Positions 34,335 to 44,371 of a DNA stretch of 64,000 bases are shown in pieces (positions within the stretch are counted from its first letter, which is position 1; each line of letters starts with the position of its first letter). The stretch lies in assembly GCA_947501695.1 (NCBI GenBank), contig CANMWO010000002.1, positions 372,001-436,000 on the forward strand, in the 5' to 3' direction. This DNA comes from an uncultured Sphingomonadaceae bacterium. Its GTDB lineage: Bacteria; Pseudomonadota; Alphaproteobacteria; Sphingomonadales; Sphingomonadaceae. The position numbers and the translations under genes were made by a program. The notes below the pieces were generated by a model. That model did not search any database, had not been told where the DNA came from, and saw nothing but the letters and a program-made list of their open reading frames with translations.

Positions 34335-35204
34335 ATGGCTTTAGAAAAGGCGGATCAACAGGCGATCAAGGCTGGAGATTCCGAAAAGGAAAAGACCGAT
34401 TGGGTCGGCGAAGCCAAGAGCATTGGACTGTTATTACTGGCGGTGCTGGCCTTCCATAGCCTGGTCGCTAAGCCCTTTTACATCCCGTCGGTATCGATGA
34501 TGCCTGGATTGCTGGTCGGCGATCGTCTGATCGTCAGCAAATATGCCTACGGCTGGTCATGGGTATCCCCCACATTTCATGTCTTGCCGCGCATGGAGGG
34601 GCGGCTGTTTGGATCTCTTCCAGAACGCGGAGACATTGTGATCCTGACACCGAAGGATCAGAGCAGCGACTATATCAAACGGGTTATCGGTTTGCCTGGC
34701 GACACGCTCGAACTGCGCGGCGGTCAGGTTTTCCTCAATGGAGAGGCTGTCGATCAAGAGGCTCAGCCGGATTTGCAATTGCCAATAGATGCCAATGCTC
34801 CCTGCGGCAGCGCTGAGTTTCCGGGATTGCGAGGCGCTGATGCTGCTGGCAACCCGATTTGTTCCTTGCCGATTGTTCGCGAAACCCTGCCCAACGGCGT
34901 CAGCTATGATATTATTGATCTGGGTCCGCAAATGACCGATGATATTGCGCCAGTAGTCATACCAGAAGGGCACGTCTATTTGCTGGGTGACAATCGTGAT
35001 CTCTCTGCCGATAGCCGCGTCGGTAGCCCACTTGGCTTGAACGGTACAATACCTTGGGAAAATATCGGTGGGCGCGCCGAGTTTATTACGTTTTCGCTCG
35101 ATGGCACAACTAGTCTCAATCCGGTCAGCTGGTTTACATCTTTCCGAAGTGGGCGTGCCGGAACGAGTCTACGCCCCGATCGCACAGACAGCGCTTCCGA
35201 ATAG
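34335..35204 (+). CDS. lepB: Signal peptidase I
   Basis: Signal peptidase I of 289 residues, removing Sec and Tat signal peptides at the periplasmic face. One membrane helix (about 29-46) precedes the catalytic Ser54 in PSVSMMPGLLVGD. The general base Lys115 lies in SSDYIKRVIGLPGD, followed by GDNRDLSADSR (about 220). The start at 34335 has AGGA upstream; the longer reading runs into acpS. An insertion of about 40 residues between boxes D and E is common in Alphaproteobacteria. It is convergent with argC, 11 bases apart. Confidence 0.95.
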   Translation: MALEKADQQAIKAGDSEKEKTDWVGEAKSIGLLLLAVLAFHSLVAKPFYIPSVSMMPGLLVGDRLIVSKYAYGWSWVSPTFHVLPRMEGRLFGSLPERGDIVILTPKDQSSDYIKRVIGLPGDTLELRGGQVFLNGEAVDQEAQPDLQLPIDANAPCGSAEFPGLRGADAAGNPICSLPIVRETLPNGVSYDIIDLGPQMTDDIAPVVIPEGHVYLLGDNRDLSADSRVGSPLGLNGTIPWENIGGRAEFITFSLDGTTSLNPVSWFTSFRSGRAGTSLRPDRTDSASE

Positions 35205-35215
35205 AACGAAGCGCC

Positions 35216-36148
35216 TCAGAGACGCAGCCCAAGCGTTTCATCCAGGCCCGCCATGATGTTCAGATCCTGCACCGTGCTGCCAGCTGCGCCTTTGCCGAGA
35301 TTGTCGAGCTTTGCAATCAAACGGACCTGATCACCACTGTCATCAGCGAAAACATATAGTTCCAGCCGGTCGGTTGCCGCGTCATTCTCGTTCAACAACA
35401 ATTCGCCACGGCCGCTACCATCATGCACGGCTACAATGGCCGATCCGTTATAATGATCCTTCAAAGCTTCCAGTAAATCCTCGGCCTTCGTGTTGCGGCC
35501 CATCGCCTCAAGGTTCAACGGAACCTCTACAATCATGCCCCGATAGGCGCGGACAACCGCTGGCGCAAAAATAACGTCATACTTAAGGCCTGCATGGCGC
35601 TTCATCTCTGGCATATGCTTATGTTCTAACGTCAGGCCATAGCTGCGAAATCCGATATCTGGTTCCTGTTCGAAACGCTCGATCAGCGCCTTACCACCGC
35701 CTGAGTAGCCCGATACCGCGTTGACGGAATATGGCCAGTCACTGGGCAGTAAGCCCCGCGCAATAAGCGGCGCGACGAGACCCAGGAAACCCGTCGGATA
35801 ACAACCGGGATTGGAAACAAACTGTGCGTTAGCAATGCGTTCCCGCTGCCCCAGCCTAAATTCTGCAAAGCCAAAGACCCAATTGTCCGCCGTACGATGC
35901 GCAGACGAAGCATCAATGACCCGCGTTTTATCATTCTCGATTAGCGAAACCGCTTCAATCGCCGCCTGATCAGGAAGACACAGGATTACAAAATCACTGT
36001 CATTTACAGCTTCACGGCGGGCATCAACATCCTTGCGTTTGTCCTCGGGCAACCGGACAAGATCAAATTCCTGCCTCGATCCTAGCCGGTCGGCAATTTC
36101 AAGGCCTGTGGTCCCGGCCGCTCCGTCAATGAAAACGCTATATGTCAT
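35216..36148 (-). CDS. argC: N-acetyl-gamma-glutamyl-phosphate reductase
   Basis: ArgC of 310 residues, the short (type 2) form, reducing N-acetylglutamyl phosphate to the semialdehyde in arginine synthesis. It shows the Rossmann start FIDGAAGTTGLEIADRL, catalytic Cys116 in SNPGCYPTG, and the HKHMPEM segment (about 195). It lies 9 bases downstream of the NlpC/P60 gene and may be co-transcribed with it. Confidence 0.95.
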   Translation of the reverse strand: MTYSVFIDGAAGTTGLEIADRLGSRQEFDLVRLPEDKRKDVDARREAVNDSDFVILCLPDQAAIEAVSLIENDKTRVIDASSAHRTADNWVFGFAEFRLGQRERIANAQFVSNPGCYPTGFLGLVAPLIARGLLPSDWPYSVNAVSGYSGGGKALIERFEQEPDIGFRSYGLTLEHKHMPEMKRHAGLKYDVIFAPAVVRAYRGMIVEVPLNLEAMGRNTKAEDLLEALKDHYNGSAIVAVHDGSGRGELLLNENDAATDRLELYVFADDSGDQVRLIAKLDNLGKGAAGSTVQDLNIMAGLDETLGLRL

Positions 36149-36157
36149 CGCGGTTCG

Positions 36158-37096
36158 TCAACCGAGACGCTTGCGCGCCAGAACCGGTTTTTCGACATCA
36201 TCGCCAAAGCGGGCGACAACTTTACTCAATGGCTCAACAGCCACTCGCATCCAATGAATGTTAGCGTGAATGATCCGGTCGCCATCCGCCATGACCCCAA
36301 CATGATCCGGGAAGAACACAAAATCACCGCGCTTCAAATCTTCATCCGCTGCAATCTCGGTTCCGACGGCCTTTAACTGCTGGTCGGCATCCCGTGGTGC
36401 CGATTGACCTGTTAGGCCAAGCACCATCTGGATCAGTCCGGAGCAATCCAAGCCATCGCCACTGCGGCCACCCCATAAATAAGGGGCACCGATCAGTTGT
36501 TCGGCAAAATCCACACTACTGTTCGTGCCATCAAAAACCAGTTTAGCGCCAATTTCCTGAACATGGCGGACATGGACATAGCCCTTACCGGTTTTCAAAA
36601 ACTTGCCGCACTCGCTTGGCTCTCCGCAGGCTAGTTTAGCACCCATCGGCAAGCGCTTGATCACGCCAGCTTTGACGTCAGGCTCGATAAATATCAACGC
36701 TGCTCGCGCCGAAACCAAATGGGTGGGCTGAGCTGTCTTACGCTGATGCTGCAATGCATGAACCGGTAAATAGCCTACATAACCATCATGGTCACAAAAT
36801 CCCCAAGCCCAGTCGCCGACAACATCCAGCAGATGGAAATCCTCGCCATGCAATAGCTCGGAAACCGCTTCGTGATCTTTACCACCTTGCTTGCGGATCA
36901 TCGCCTTGGGCGCAGCGCAGCGCATCGGCAGGGCTTCTGCATAATGGGGTGCGAACAATTTTCCGGCTAGCGCAACATCCGCCAGGTCGCCGCGATGCGC
37001 GGTTGTCCGGGGATCAAAATCCTCTTCGGGACCGTGCAGCGAAAATTTCGCGCGTGCAGCCTGATTTCCGGCTTCTATGTCCCCGACAATATTCAT
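36158..37096 (-). CDS. NlpC/P60 cell-wall hydrolase with SH3 domains
   Basis: C40-family peptidase of 312 residues, probably cutting gamma-D-glutamyl-diaminopimelate bonds in peptidoglycan peptides. Two bacterial SH3-like regions (about 60-120 and 125-180, with EDFHLLDVVGDWAWGFCDHDGYVGYL) precede the catalytic domain. Catalytic Cys218 sits in GLDCSGLIQMV and the His in FPDHVGVMADG. No signal peptide is visible, so export or a cytoplasmic muropeptide-recycling role is open. The start at 37096 is the first ATG. Confidence 0.9.
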   Translation of the reverse strand: MNIVGDIEAGNQAARAKFSLHGPEEDFDPRTTAHRGDLADVALAGKLFAPHYAEALPMRCAAPKAMIRKQGGKDHEAVSELLHGEDFHLLDVVGDWAWGFCDHDGYVGYLPVHALQHQRKTAQPTHLVSARAALIFIEPDVKAGVIKRLPMGAKLACGEPSECGKFLKTGKGYVHVRHVQEIGAKLVFDGTNSSVDFAEQLIGAPYLWGGRSGDGLDCSGLIQMVLGLTGQSAPRDADQQLKAVGTEIAADEDLKRGDFVFFPDHVGVMADGDRIIHANIHWMRVAVEPLSKVVARFGDDVEKPVLARKRLG

Positions 37097-37222
37097 TTGT
37101 TCTTGTTTACCCCATTTACAGCTTGCGTCAAAATCGCAAAACGCCGCGCTTTATGACAAAGCTGTGACACCAGCGGCCCTTAACCGAGAATCCACCTGTT
37201 GATCAAGCAGCGACTGCAAAGC

Positions 37223-38644
37223 CTATTGGCCGTAACGTGCTTTCAGATAATGCCAGCTCGCTCGCAAACCTAATGCCTCGCCGCCTTTGGGTCGCCCTGC
37301 CTTGCTCGCTGGCCGCCATGCATAAGTGTCAAAATGCGCCCAAGGGATATCCTTCGGGACAAATTTTTTCAGGAATAGTGCAGCTGTTATGCAGCCTGCG
37401 AAAGAGCCAACAGCCACATTGTTGGTATCGGCAATCGGACTATTGAGACGATATTCATAGCGCGCCCATAATGGCATACGCCATAGAGGGTCATCTTCCT
37501 GATCACCGCTTTCCAGCAGACCAGCAGCCATTTCATCATCGCTACAAAACATCGCTGGCAAATCCGGCCCCAAAGCCACTCGCGCGGCACCGGTCAGGGT
37601 CGCAAAATCTATAATCAACTCAGGCTCTTCTTCGCCGGCTAGCGTCAGCGCGTCGCCCAGGACCAAACGTCCCTCCGCATCGGTATTCCCAATTTCCACC
37701 GTCAATCCTTTGCGGCTTTCCAAGATATCACCGGGGCGCAGTGCATGGCCATCCACAGAATTCTCTACGGCAGGAACAAGCAGATGAAGCTGAACCGGTA
37801 ATTTTGCTTCCATGATCATCTTCGCCAGCGCGATGGCATGAGCAGCGCCGCCCATGTCTTTCTTCATGATCAGCATGCCCGCCGGAGACTTCATCGAAAG
37901 ACCGCCGCTATCAAAGGTCACGCCTTTGCCGACAATCGCTATTTTGGGTGCATCTGCCTTACCCCATTTCAACTCGATAAGGCGCGGCGCATGTTCGCGC
38001 ATTGCCGCTTTGCCCACGCCATGAATCATTGGAAAATGCTTTTCCAGCGTGTCACCACGAGTGACTTTCAAATCGCCGCTATGATCTTCAGCCAGTTTTT
38101 CAACGATATCCTCAAGCTTGTCCGGCCCCATATCAGCGGCCGGTGTATTGACCATATCGCGAACCAAAGCGGTAGCTTCCGCTTGGCGGATGGCTTCATC
38201 AACTTGCGATATCTCATCCTTGACCAGCAGAACACTTGGTCCCTGCTTGTTTTCTATTTCTTTATAGCGCTCAAAACTATGCTGCGGGATCAGCCAACTA
38301 AACAGACCGCCTTTAGCACTCGCACCTTTTAGGCGATATTTTCCTTCCGGCAGCTTCCCGCCCAATTTCGCCAATGCCCAAGGGTCTAGTTTTTTGTGGT
38401 TTTTCACACCGGCAACAACAGTGAAATCACCCTGTTCGGCTTTACTTTTAGCACCTTTTCCAGCCGCCATAGGAAGGATCAGAAATGACTTTGGATTGGC
38501 AACAAATTTATAAGCCTTCACTATGCTACGGACGCTATCGGGTTGATCTTTCAACCAGTCCTCAAAATTATGAACATCCAATATCTGGATGGTCCGGGCA
38601 GCTTGGCCTTTGTCGGCCTCTATCAATGTCTTAAAGTCGGTCAT
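37223..38644 (-). CDS. Leucyl aminopeptidase, M17 family
   Basis: M17 zinc aminopeptidase of 473 residues. The metal and catalytic motifs are visible: VGKGVTFDSGGLSMK (about 245), MKKDMGGAAHAIAL (about 265) and NTDAEGRLVLGDAL (about 330). It releases N-terminal residues from peptides in the cytoplasm. The ATG at 38644 is used in place of an upstream TTG. It lies 126 bases downstream of the NlpC start on the same strand, so it is not obviously in the same operon. Confidence 0.93.
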   Translation of the reverse strand: MTDFKTLIEADKGQAARTIQILDVHNFEDWLKDQPDSVRSIVKAYKFVANPKSFLILPMAAGKGAKSKAEQGDFTVVAGVKNHKKLDPWALAKLGGKLPEGKYRLKGASAKGGLFSWLIPQHSFERYKEIENKQGPSVLLVKDEISQVDEAIRQAEATALVRDMVNTPAADMGPDKLEDIVEKLAEDHSGDLKVTRGDTLEKHFPMIHGVGKAAMREHAPRLIELKWGKADAPKIAIVGKGVTFDSGGLSMKSPAGMLIMKKDMGGAAHAIALAKMIMEAKLPVQLHLLVPAVENSVDGHALRPGDILESRKGLTVEIGNTDAEGRLVLGDALTLAGEEEPELIIDFATLTGAARVALGPDLPAMFCSDDEMAAGLLESGDQEDDPLWRMPLWARYEYRLNSPIADTNNVAVGSFAGCITAALFLKKFVPKDIPWAHFDTYAWRPASKAGRPKGGEALGLRASWHYLKARYGQ

Positions 38645-38687
38645 TCGCGTGTTATAGCTGCACAATGATCGGAACGCGAGTGTCTAA

Positions 38688-40199
38688 TCAGGCTGCAACC
38701 GTTTCGGTTTTTGGAGCATTTTGAGGCACGTCCGTCGACTGGCTCCCAGCTTTCGCAAAAACCAACACGCCATCATCGATGGTCTTATGCCGCAAATTAA
38801 TAATATCCTTGGGATAATTCTGATTGAGCCGCCAAGGTTTGCAGTCTCCTTGCTTCGGTAAATCCTTAATGGCCCTCTGGACATAGCCGGAGGTAAAATC
38901 GAGCATTGGTTCGGTTCCAACCGAGCCGTCTGCCGGCAGAGTTGGAGTCGCAATCGGCGTACCGTTTTTGTCCATGAAGTTTATCAACCGACAGACATAT
39001 TCGCTGGTCAGATCGGCTTTCAATGTCCAGCTGGCATTGGTGTAGCCCATGGTCATGCCGAAATTGGGTACGCCGGAAAACATGACGCCTTTATAATTTA
39101 TTTTTTCGCCGAAAACGACTGGCTCGCCGTCAACTTCAATAGCGGCGCTACCGCCGGTCAGCATTTTCAAGCCCGTTGCCGTTACAATAATATCGGCTTC
39201 CAGCGTTTCGCCCGACTTCAGCACTATGCCGGCTTCCGTAAAGCGTTCGATTTGGTCGGTAACAACAGACGCTTTGCCCGATTTGATCGCACTGAATAAA
39301 TCACTGTCCGGCACCAGACACAAGCGTTGGTCCCACGGATTATAGCTGGGCGTGAAATGGGTCATGTCAACGCCCTCGCCCATTTCTTCTTTCACCATAT
39401 CCAATATGCGCTTTTTGAAAACCTTCGGTTTGTTACGCGCAAGGTTGAACGTAAACAGGCCCCACAGCACGTTTTTCCAACGCGTGGCCAGATAGGCCAG
39501 CTTACCAGGCATTAGTTTCCGGAACCGCAGCGCCCATTTATCTTCGCCGGGCAGCGACACAATATAAGTCGGAGAACGCTGGAGCATGGTCACATGGCTC
39601 GCCGTTTCAGCTAATGATGGCACTAAAGTCACTGCGGTCGCACCGCTGCCGATCACAATTACTTTTTTGCCAGCATAGTCGATGTTTTCGGGCCAGAATT
39701 GCGGATGCACAATCTCCCCTGCGAAAGCCTCTTTGCCCGGAAAATTAGGACTATGGGCTTCATCATAGCTATAATAGCCAGAACACATGTGAAGAAAATT
39801 GCATTTGATGGTGCTGCTCGACCCGTCGCCATGTTTCAGGCTGACAGTCCACAGCGCCTCTTCGCTCGACCAGCTGGCATTCACGACTTTCCGGTTGAAC
39901 CGGATTTTGTCTTCCAACCTATATTCATCCACCGTCTCGTGGAGATATTTGAGGATCGAGGGCGCATCGGCAATGGCCTTGCGAGCGGTCCAAGGTTTGA
40001 AATTATAGCCCAGCGTATACATGTCGCTGTCCGAACGGATGCCGGGATAACGGAATAAATCCCATGTCCCGCCAAGCCGTTCGCGCCCTTCGACAATGGC
40101 GAAGCTTTTGCCAGCACTGCGCTTGGTCAGGTGAACGGCAGCGCCAATGCCGGACAGGCCAGCACCAACAATGAGAACATCGAGAGTTTCATTTTCCAT
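38688..40199 (-). CDS. Baeyer-Villiger-type flavin monooxygenase (1)
   Basis: FAD- and NADPH-dependent monooxygenase of 503 residues. It has the FAD motif GAGLSGIGAA (about 12), the Baeyer-Villiger fingerprint FxGxxxHxxxWP as FAGEIVHPQFWP (about 160), and the NADPH motif GSGATAVT (about 183). Such enzymes insert oxygen next to a carbonyl or oxidise soft heteroatoms; the substrate cannot be read. It lies 56 bases after a close paralogue, with which it shares most of its length, so the two arose by tandem duplication. Confidence 0.9.
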   Translation of the reverse strand: MENETLDVLIVGAGLSGIGAAVHLTKRSAGKSFAIVEGRERLGGTWDLFRYPGIRSDSDMYTLGYNFKPWTARKAIADAPSILKYLHETVDEYRLEDKIRFNRKVVNASWSSEEALWTVSLKHGDGSSSTIKCNFLHMCSGYYSYDEAHSPNFPGKEAFAGEIVHPQFWPENIDYAGKKVIVIGSGATAVTLVPSLAETASHVTMLQRSPTYIVSLPGEDKWALRFRKLMPGKLAYLATRWKNVLWGLFTFNLARNKPKVFKKRILDMVKEEMGEGVDMTHFTPSYNPWDQRLCLVPDSDLFSAIKSGKASVVTDQIERFTEAGIVLKSGETLEADIIVTATGLKMLTGGSAAIEVDGEPVVFGEKINYKGVMFSGVPNFGMTMGYTNASWTLKADLTSEYVCRLINFMDKNGTPIATPTLPADGSVGTEPMLDFTSGYVQRAIKDLPKQGDCKPWRLNQNYPKDIINLRHKTIDDGVLVFAKAGSQSTDVPQNAPKTETVAA

Positions 40200-40255
40200 A
40201 TCATTTATCTACTGACATTAATGTTAATTACAAGCCTTTGGTATAGAAAATGGAA

Positions 40256-41794
40256 TTACTCTGCCGCTTCGAGTTCAGGCTCGGGGCCCGTCGTCGCTTG
40301 GCTATTCGGTCCATAAAACTGGATCACGCCATCATCGACAACATCTTTGAGCAGGATCTTTTTATCAAACAAATAGTCCTGATTAAGCTTCCACGGCATT
40401 TTCGTGCTGTTGCGCGGCAGTTCGTTGATGGAGCGCTTGATATAGCCCGAGGAAAAGTCGAACAGCTCTTCCTCCTCCACCGTTTCGGACAGAACCGGAT
40501 TGGCAATCCGCGTGCTCGTCGCGTCCATATGGTTGAGCAACCGGCAGGTATATTCAGAAACAATATCAGCCTTGAGCGTCCACGATGCATTCAGATAGCC
40601 AAAGACAATCGCCATATTCGGAATGTCAGAGAACATGCAGCCTTTATAATAGAAATGATCGTGAAAATTAATCGGCTTGCCGTCGACTTCAAAAGCGACT
40701 TTACCAGCGACAGCTAGCTTCAGGCCGGTGGCGGTGACAATCACGTCGGCGTCCAGCGTTTCGCCGGATTTGAGTTTGATGCCATCGGCGGTCACCGTAT
40801 CGATATGTCCGGTTTTTACGTCCGCTGTACCGGCGCTAATCGCCTTGAACATATCACTGTCGGGAACGAGGCACAGGCGCTGCTCCCAAGGGCCGTAAGG
40901 CGGGGTATAATCTTCCTTGTTATATTTATCGCCGAGCTCTTTCTTGAGTGGTTTTTCAAGTTTCTTGACGATTTTTTCTGGCTGATTCCGCGCCATGTTA
41001 AAAGTAAGGTCCTGCATCTTCACGTTTTTCCAGCGGATGATGTTATAGGCCCATTGATCAGGCATGATTTTGCGCAGGAAATTGGCGAGGTGATCTTTGG
41101 CATTGCGAGCAAAATACCAGGTTGGTGTGCGCTGTAGCATTGTCACATGCGCCGCCTTTTCAGCCATAACCGGAACGATGGTCACCGCTGTTGCGCCGCT
41201 GCCAATGATGACGACTTTCTTGTCGCTATAGTCCAAATCTTTAGGCCAGAATTGTGGGTGGACGACGTCACCTTTAAAATTCTCGATGCCCTCTATCTTC
41301 GCATCATAGCCTTGATCATAATCATAATAGCCGGAACCCATATAAAGGAAATTAGCGTGCATTACGGCTAGGCTGCCGTCTGACTTCTCCGCTGTTACCG
41401 TCCAGCGTGCCTCTTCGCTAGACCATCTTGCCGACAGCACTTTATGGCCAAAATGGATTTGCTCTTCCAGATCATGCTTCGCCTTGATCCGATGGAGATA
41501 ATTCATGATCGACGGGCCATCGGCAATGGCCTTTTGTTCGGTCCAAGGTTCAAAATTGAAGCCCAAAGTGTGCATATCGCTGTCAGAACGGATACCGGGA
41601 TATTGAAAGAGATTCCAAGTGCCGCCAATCTCGTCACGGCGCTCAACCAAGGCAAAGCTTTTGCCGGGGCACTTGTCGCGCAAATGAACCGCCATCCCGA
41701 TGCCCGAAATGCCCGCACCTACAATTAGGACATCGACCGATACTATCGGTGTCTGTGACTGATTACCGCTTGTGTCTTTTATCTGCGTAGCCAT
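40256..41794 (-). CDS. Baeyer-Villiger-type flavin monooxygenase (2)
   Basis: Paralogue of the preceding enzyme, 512 residues, with FAD motif GAGISGIGMAVHL (about 27), Baeyer-Villiger fingerprint FKGDVVHPQFWP (about 175) and GSGATAVT (about 200). The start at 41794 follows GGGAGAG at 8 bases; an ATG at 41818 has no ribosome site. It ends in an acidic PEPELEAAE tail. The 221 bases before it contain its promoter, but no clear element was seen. Confidence 0.9.
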   Translation of the reverse strand: MATQIKDTSGNQSQTPIVSVDVLIVGAGISGIGMAVHLRDKCPGKSFALVERRDEIGGTWNLFQYPGIRSDSDMHTLGFNFEPWTEQKAIADGPSIMNYLHRIKAKHDLEEQIHFGHKVLSARWSSEEARWTVTAEKSDGSLAVMHANFLYMGSGYYDYDQGYDAKIEGIENFKGDVVHPQFWPKDLDYSDKKVVIIGSGATAVTIVPVMAEKAAHVTMLQRTPTWYFARNAKDHLANFLRKIMPDQWAYNIIRWKNVKMQDLTFNMARNQPEKIVKKLEKPLKKELGDKYNKEDYTPPYGPWEQRLCLVPDSDMFKAISAGTADVKTGHIDTVTADGIKLKSGETLDADVIVTATGLKLAVAGKVAFEVDGKPINFHDHFYYKGCMFSDIPNMAIVFGYLNASWTLKADIVSEYTCRLLNHMDATSTRIANPVLSETVEEEELFDFSSGYIKRSINELPRNSTKMPWKLNQDYLFDKKILLKDVVDDGVIQFYGPNSQATTGPEPELEAAE

Positions 41795-42015
41795 TTGCCG
41801 TCTCTCCCAGCTTTGCATCTACTATGCCATTGCCGAGACAAGGTTGCAAATGACAATTTAATCAGCTGATTAAGGCTTAACTTCACTAACTTCACACCCA
41901 GGAACCGCTAAATTCCGACGAATCCTTCTAGATGGCCGAAATTATCAAGTTCCCTCTGCCTAGATCAACATAGTCGATCTGCGACTCTGTAGGACAGCAT
42001 TATATTCTGACCGGC

Positions 42016-43017
42016 CTATTTAGCAGTCTTGATATTCTGATCTTCGCGCGGCGGAATCCATGTGATGTTCGGCTCGCTATTTTCTGCGAAGACGAGCGGC
42101 GCGCTTGGCGCGATTATGTCTGCATTGCGGATTTCGACATTGGCCGGAGCATCATTGTCAAACAGGAAAACCGGCGTATCATTATCGGATGCGGCGCGCA
42201 CCACGGGTCGATCGATGACATATTTTGCTGTGCCGCCATGAAAAGAAAAATGACCCGGCCTGCCCGATCCGCCACGTGATCGCGGGTTTTCACTGCGACA
42301 GTTTTCAAGCGTGCCGCTGCCCCATAGACGGAAATTGCGTTTATTGTCTTTAGCCACACAATTGGTCAGCCGCACATCGGTGGATTTCAGATCAAAGCCG
42401 CCATCGGTGCTGCCTGTGGCGATACAGCTCAGATACTGAATCGCCTTATTTCCACGCTCGTCGGAAAAGCCGTCGCCATTCCAATAATCACTGCTCGACC
42501 GGCCTTGCTCGGCAAAACCATGGGCCTCGCATCGGCGATAGATGATCGACTGCGCCTCGTCATCGAGGACAAAGCCGGTGCAATAGCGTTCTGTCTCAGC
42601 GCTGGCCCGCGCGATCACGTCTTCGATCACGCCGTCCCGCGATCCATAGCGAATACGCGTCATCGCTCGCTTTATGTCGTCTCCGGTAATTTTACGCAGT
42701 GTAAAATTCGTCAGCGAAGCGGGGTTAGAGCGATCCGAAGCGGTATTTTCGAGAAAGCGGTACAGGTCTCTCCCCTGCACCTGTTCCACCACCAACCCGT
42801 CAGTCGCGACATTCACACGTATCGCGCCGTTCCCCAAATTGAGGAATTTTGAATTTTTGATGATAAGCCTCGATTGCGCTCTTAAGCCTTCACCAGAACC
42901 ATCGCCCTGAAAGGTTCGACCGTCTATCGTCGCGGCCTTTGCCGAGCGAGAACATCCGGCAAGCGAGGCCAAAGCGATGGCGGCAACGACAGTTCGGCGG
43001 TCGAGATAATCGGTCAT
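42016..43017 (-). CDS. Right-handed beta-helix lipoprotein, EPS locus
   Basis: Predicted lipoprotein or Tat-like exported protein of 333 residues; the N-terminus has Arg-Arg, a hydrophobic stretch and LAGC. The body consists of short repeated strands with Asn ladders (IIKNSKFLNLGNGAIRV, VRLTNCVAKDNKRNF, GTLENCRSENPRSRG), the pattern of parallel right-handed beta-helices found in polysaccharide lyases and epimerases. It starts 1 base after the outer-membrane barrel gene and closes the exopolysaccharide operon. A polymer lyase or modifying role is an inference from context. No catalytic residues can be assigned. Confidence 0.75.
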   Translation of the reverse strand: MTDYLDRRTVVAAIALASLAGCSRSAKAATIDGRTFQGDGSGEGLRAQSRLIIKNSKFLNLGNGAIRVNVATDGLVVEQVQGRDLYRFLENTASDRSNPASLTNFTLRKITGDDIKRAMTRIRYGSRDGVIEDVIARASAETERYCTGFVLDDEAQSIIYRRCEAHGFAEQGRSSSDYWNGDGFSDERGNKAIQYLSCIATGSTDGGFDLKSTDVRLTNCVAKDNKRNFRLWGSGTLENCRSENPRSRGGSGRPGHFSFHGGTAKYVIDRPVVRAASDNDTPVFLFDNDAPANVEIRNADIIAPSAPLVFAENSEPNITWIPPREDQNIKTAK

Positions 43018-43018
43018 A

Positions 43019-44317
43019 TCACATTCCTGCTATGGTGATGCCCGCCAGGAAACGGTGCCGGGAAAATTCGCGCCCTGGGAACGTGCCCGAAGCATCCTGA
43101 TCACGAAAATCATATTGTGCATGCAGCGAATAACGCGGGCTGAGACGCCACTCGACGCCCATCCTTGCGCCGGTAATATCATAGTCCCGATCGATGTCCT
43201 GAAACCGATCCTCTTCGTAACTGATGTTGGCGCTGACGATCAGATTGCGCAAAAGCTCATAATCCGCCGTCAGGGAAAAGGATGTAGCGACATAGGCGCC
43301 CGAACCCAGCGTTGAGGATTCCTCAACGCCGCGATTGGCGCGCGCCGTCAGCGTCACGAGAGGCGTGATAAAATATTCGAGCTTGGCCCGTGCGGCAAAG
43401 CCGTCGACATCCTCGAAATCCGCATCCTCGAAATTTTGCTGAAAATATCCGATACCAATTTCCGAGCGGACCAGCTTACTGAGTTGGAAACTCGTCCCTG
43501 CGGTGATCTCATAGCCCTTTGAATCACGGGAGGGCGAAAGCAATGGTTGGTCGGTATAATCGCGCTGATTGACGCTTCCGTTTACAAAAACCGACATATC
43601 CGGGCTGACCGCAAATTCAGCACCCAGATCGCCGGTTAGCAATGTCCGATTACGAAAATCCTGATCAACGAGAACATCCAATCCATCGCGACCATCTTCA
43701 TAATTGCGGGTTTCCGCTCCCGCGCGGCCAGCAATTCTGAGTTGGCCGAACGTCCGCGCTGCGCCCACGAAAGCCGAGGCGAAGCGATATTGTACCGGCT
43801 TTTGCAGATTGAGCGGCGAAGCAGGATCAGTCCGATCCTCAGTGCGCTGACCATTGCGCGTACCCACATATATCTGGCTTTCACGGTCCAGATCAAACCG
43901 GCCACGCAAGCCGAGAACATAGTCCGTCGTGCTTTGGCTATTCGTACTGATATATTGCCTGCGATCCAATTCGGCTGCGGTTTCAATGTTAAAACTGCCA
44001 AACTGCTTCGATGCTGTCAGCTTTGGTCTGACCCGAATAATCAGATCGTCACTCGCATCGCGGACGGCGAATATATTGCTGTCATATAGAGTATCGACGG
44101 TAATACTTGGCATGATCTCAGCCCCACCAATACGATAGGGCACGGGGTCAAAAGCGGGTTGAGGCCGTTCCTGCACGCTGAGGATATCGGGCCGCTGAAA
44201 CTGCAGACTTTCATCACGAAAATCCTCCAGCACTTCGGATTGCTGCGCGTGAACAGTGCCAGGTAGCAATGCGACTAGGATTACCGAGATAAATATCCCG
44301 AGGCTAGGCTGATGCAT
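43019..44317 (-). CDS. Outer-membrane beta-barrel protein of EPS locus
   Basis: Outer-membrane barrel of 432 residues of the BBP2_2 (putative beta-barrel porin 2) type. A signal peptide (cleavage near TVHAQQ) is followed by a periplasmic linker and alternating amphipathic strands, with repeated pairs such as LIVSANISYEED and YSLHAQYDFRDQ, ending in a short hydrophobic strand. Barrels of this type occur in alphaproteobacterial exopolysaccharide loci, for example sphingan clusters, and may help the polymer cross the outer membrane. The ATG at 44317 is preferred because AAGGAG lies 11 bases upstream and it opens the signal peptide. Confidence 0.82.
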   Translation of the reverse strand: MHQPSLGIFISVILVALLPGTVHAQQSEVLEDFRDESLQFQRPDILSVQERPQPAFDPVPYRIGGAEIMPSITVDTLYDSNIFAVRDASDDLIIRVRPKLTASKQFGSFNIETAAELDRRQYISTNSQSTTDYVLGLRGRFDLDRESQIYVGTRNGQRTEDRTDPASPLNLQKPVQYRFASAFVGAARTFGQLRIAGRAGAETRNYEDGRDGLDVLVDQDFRNRTLLTGDLGAEFAVSPDMSVFVNGSVNQRDYTDQPLLSPSRDSKGYEITAGTSFQLSKLVRSEIGIGYFQQNFEDADFEDVDGFAARAKLEYFITPLVTLTARANRGVEESSTLGSGAYVATSFSLTADYELLRNLIVSANISYEEDRFQDIDRDYDITGARMGVEWRLSPRYSLHAQYDFRDQDASGTFPGREFSRHRFLAGITIAGM

Positions 44318-44371
44318 ATGTGCTTCAACTCCTTGCATCGCCCCAAGGTTGAACAGCAAGCTGATACGCAG

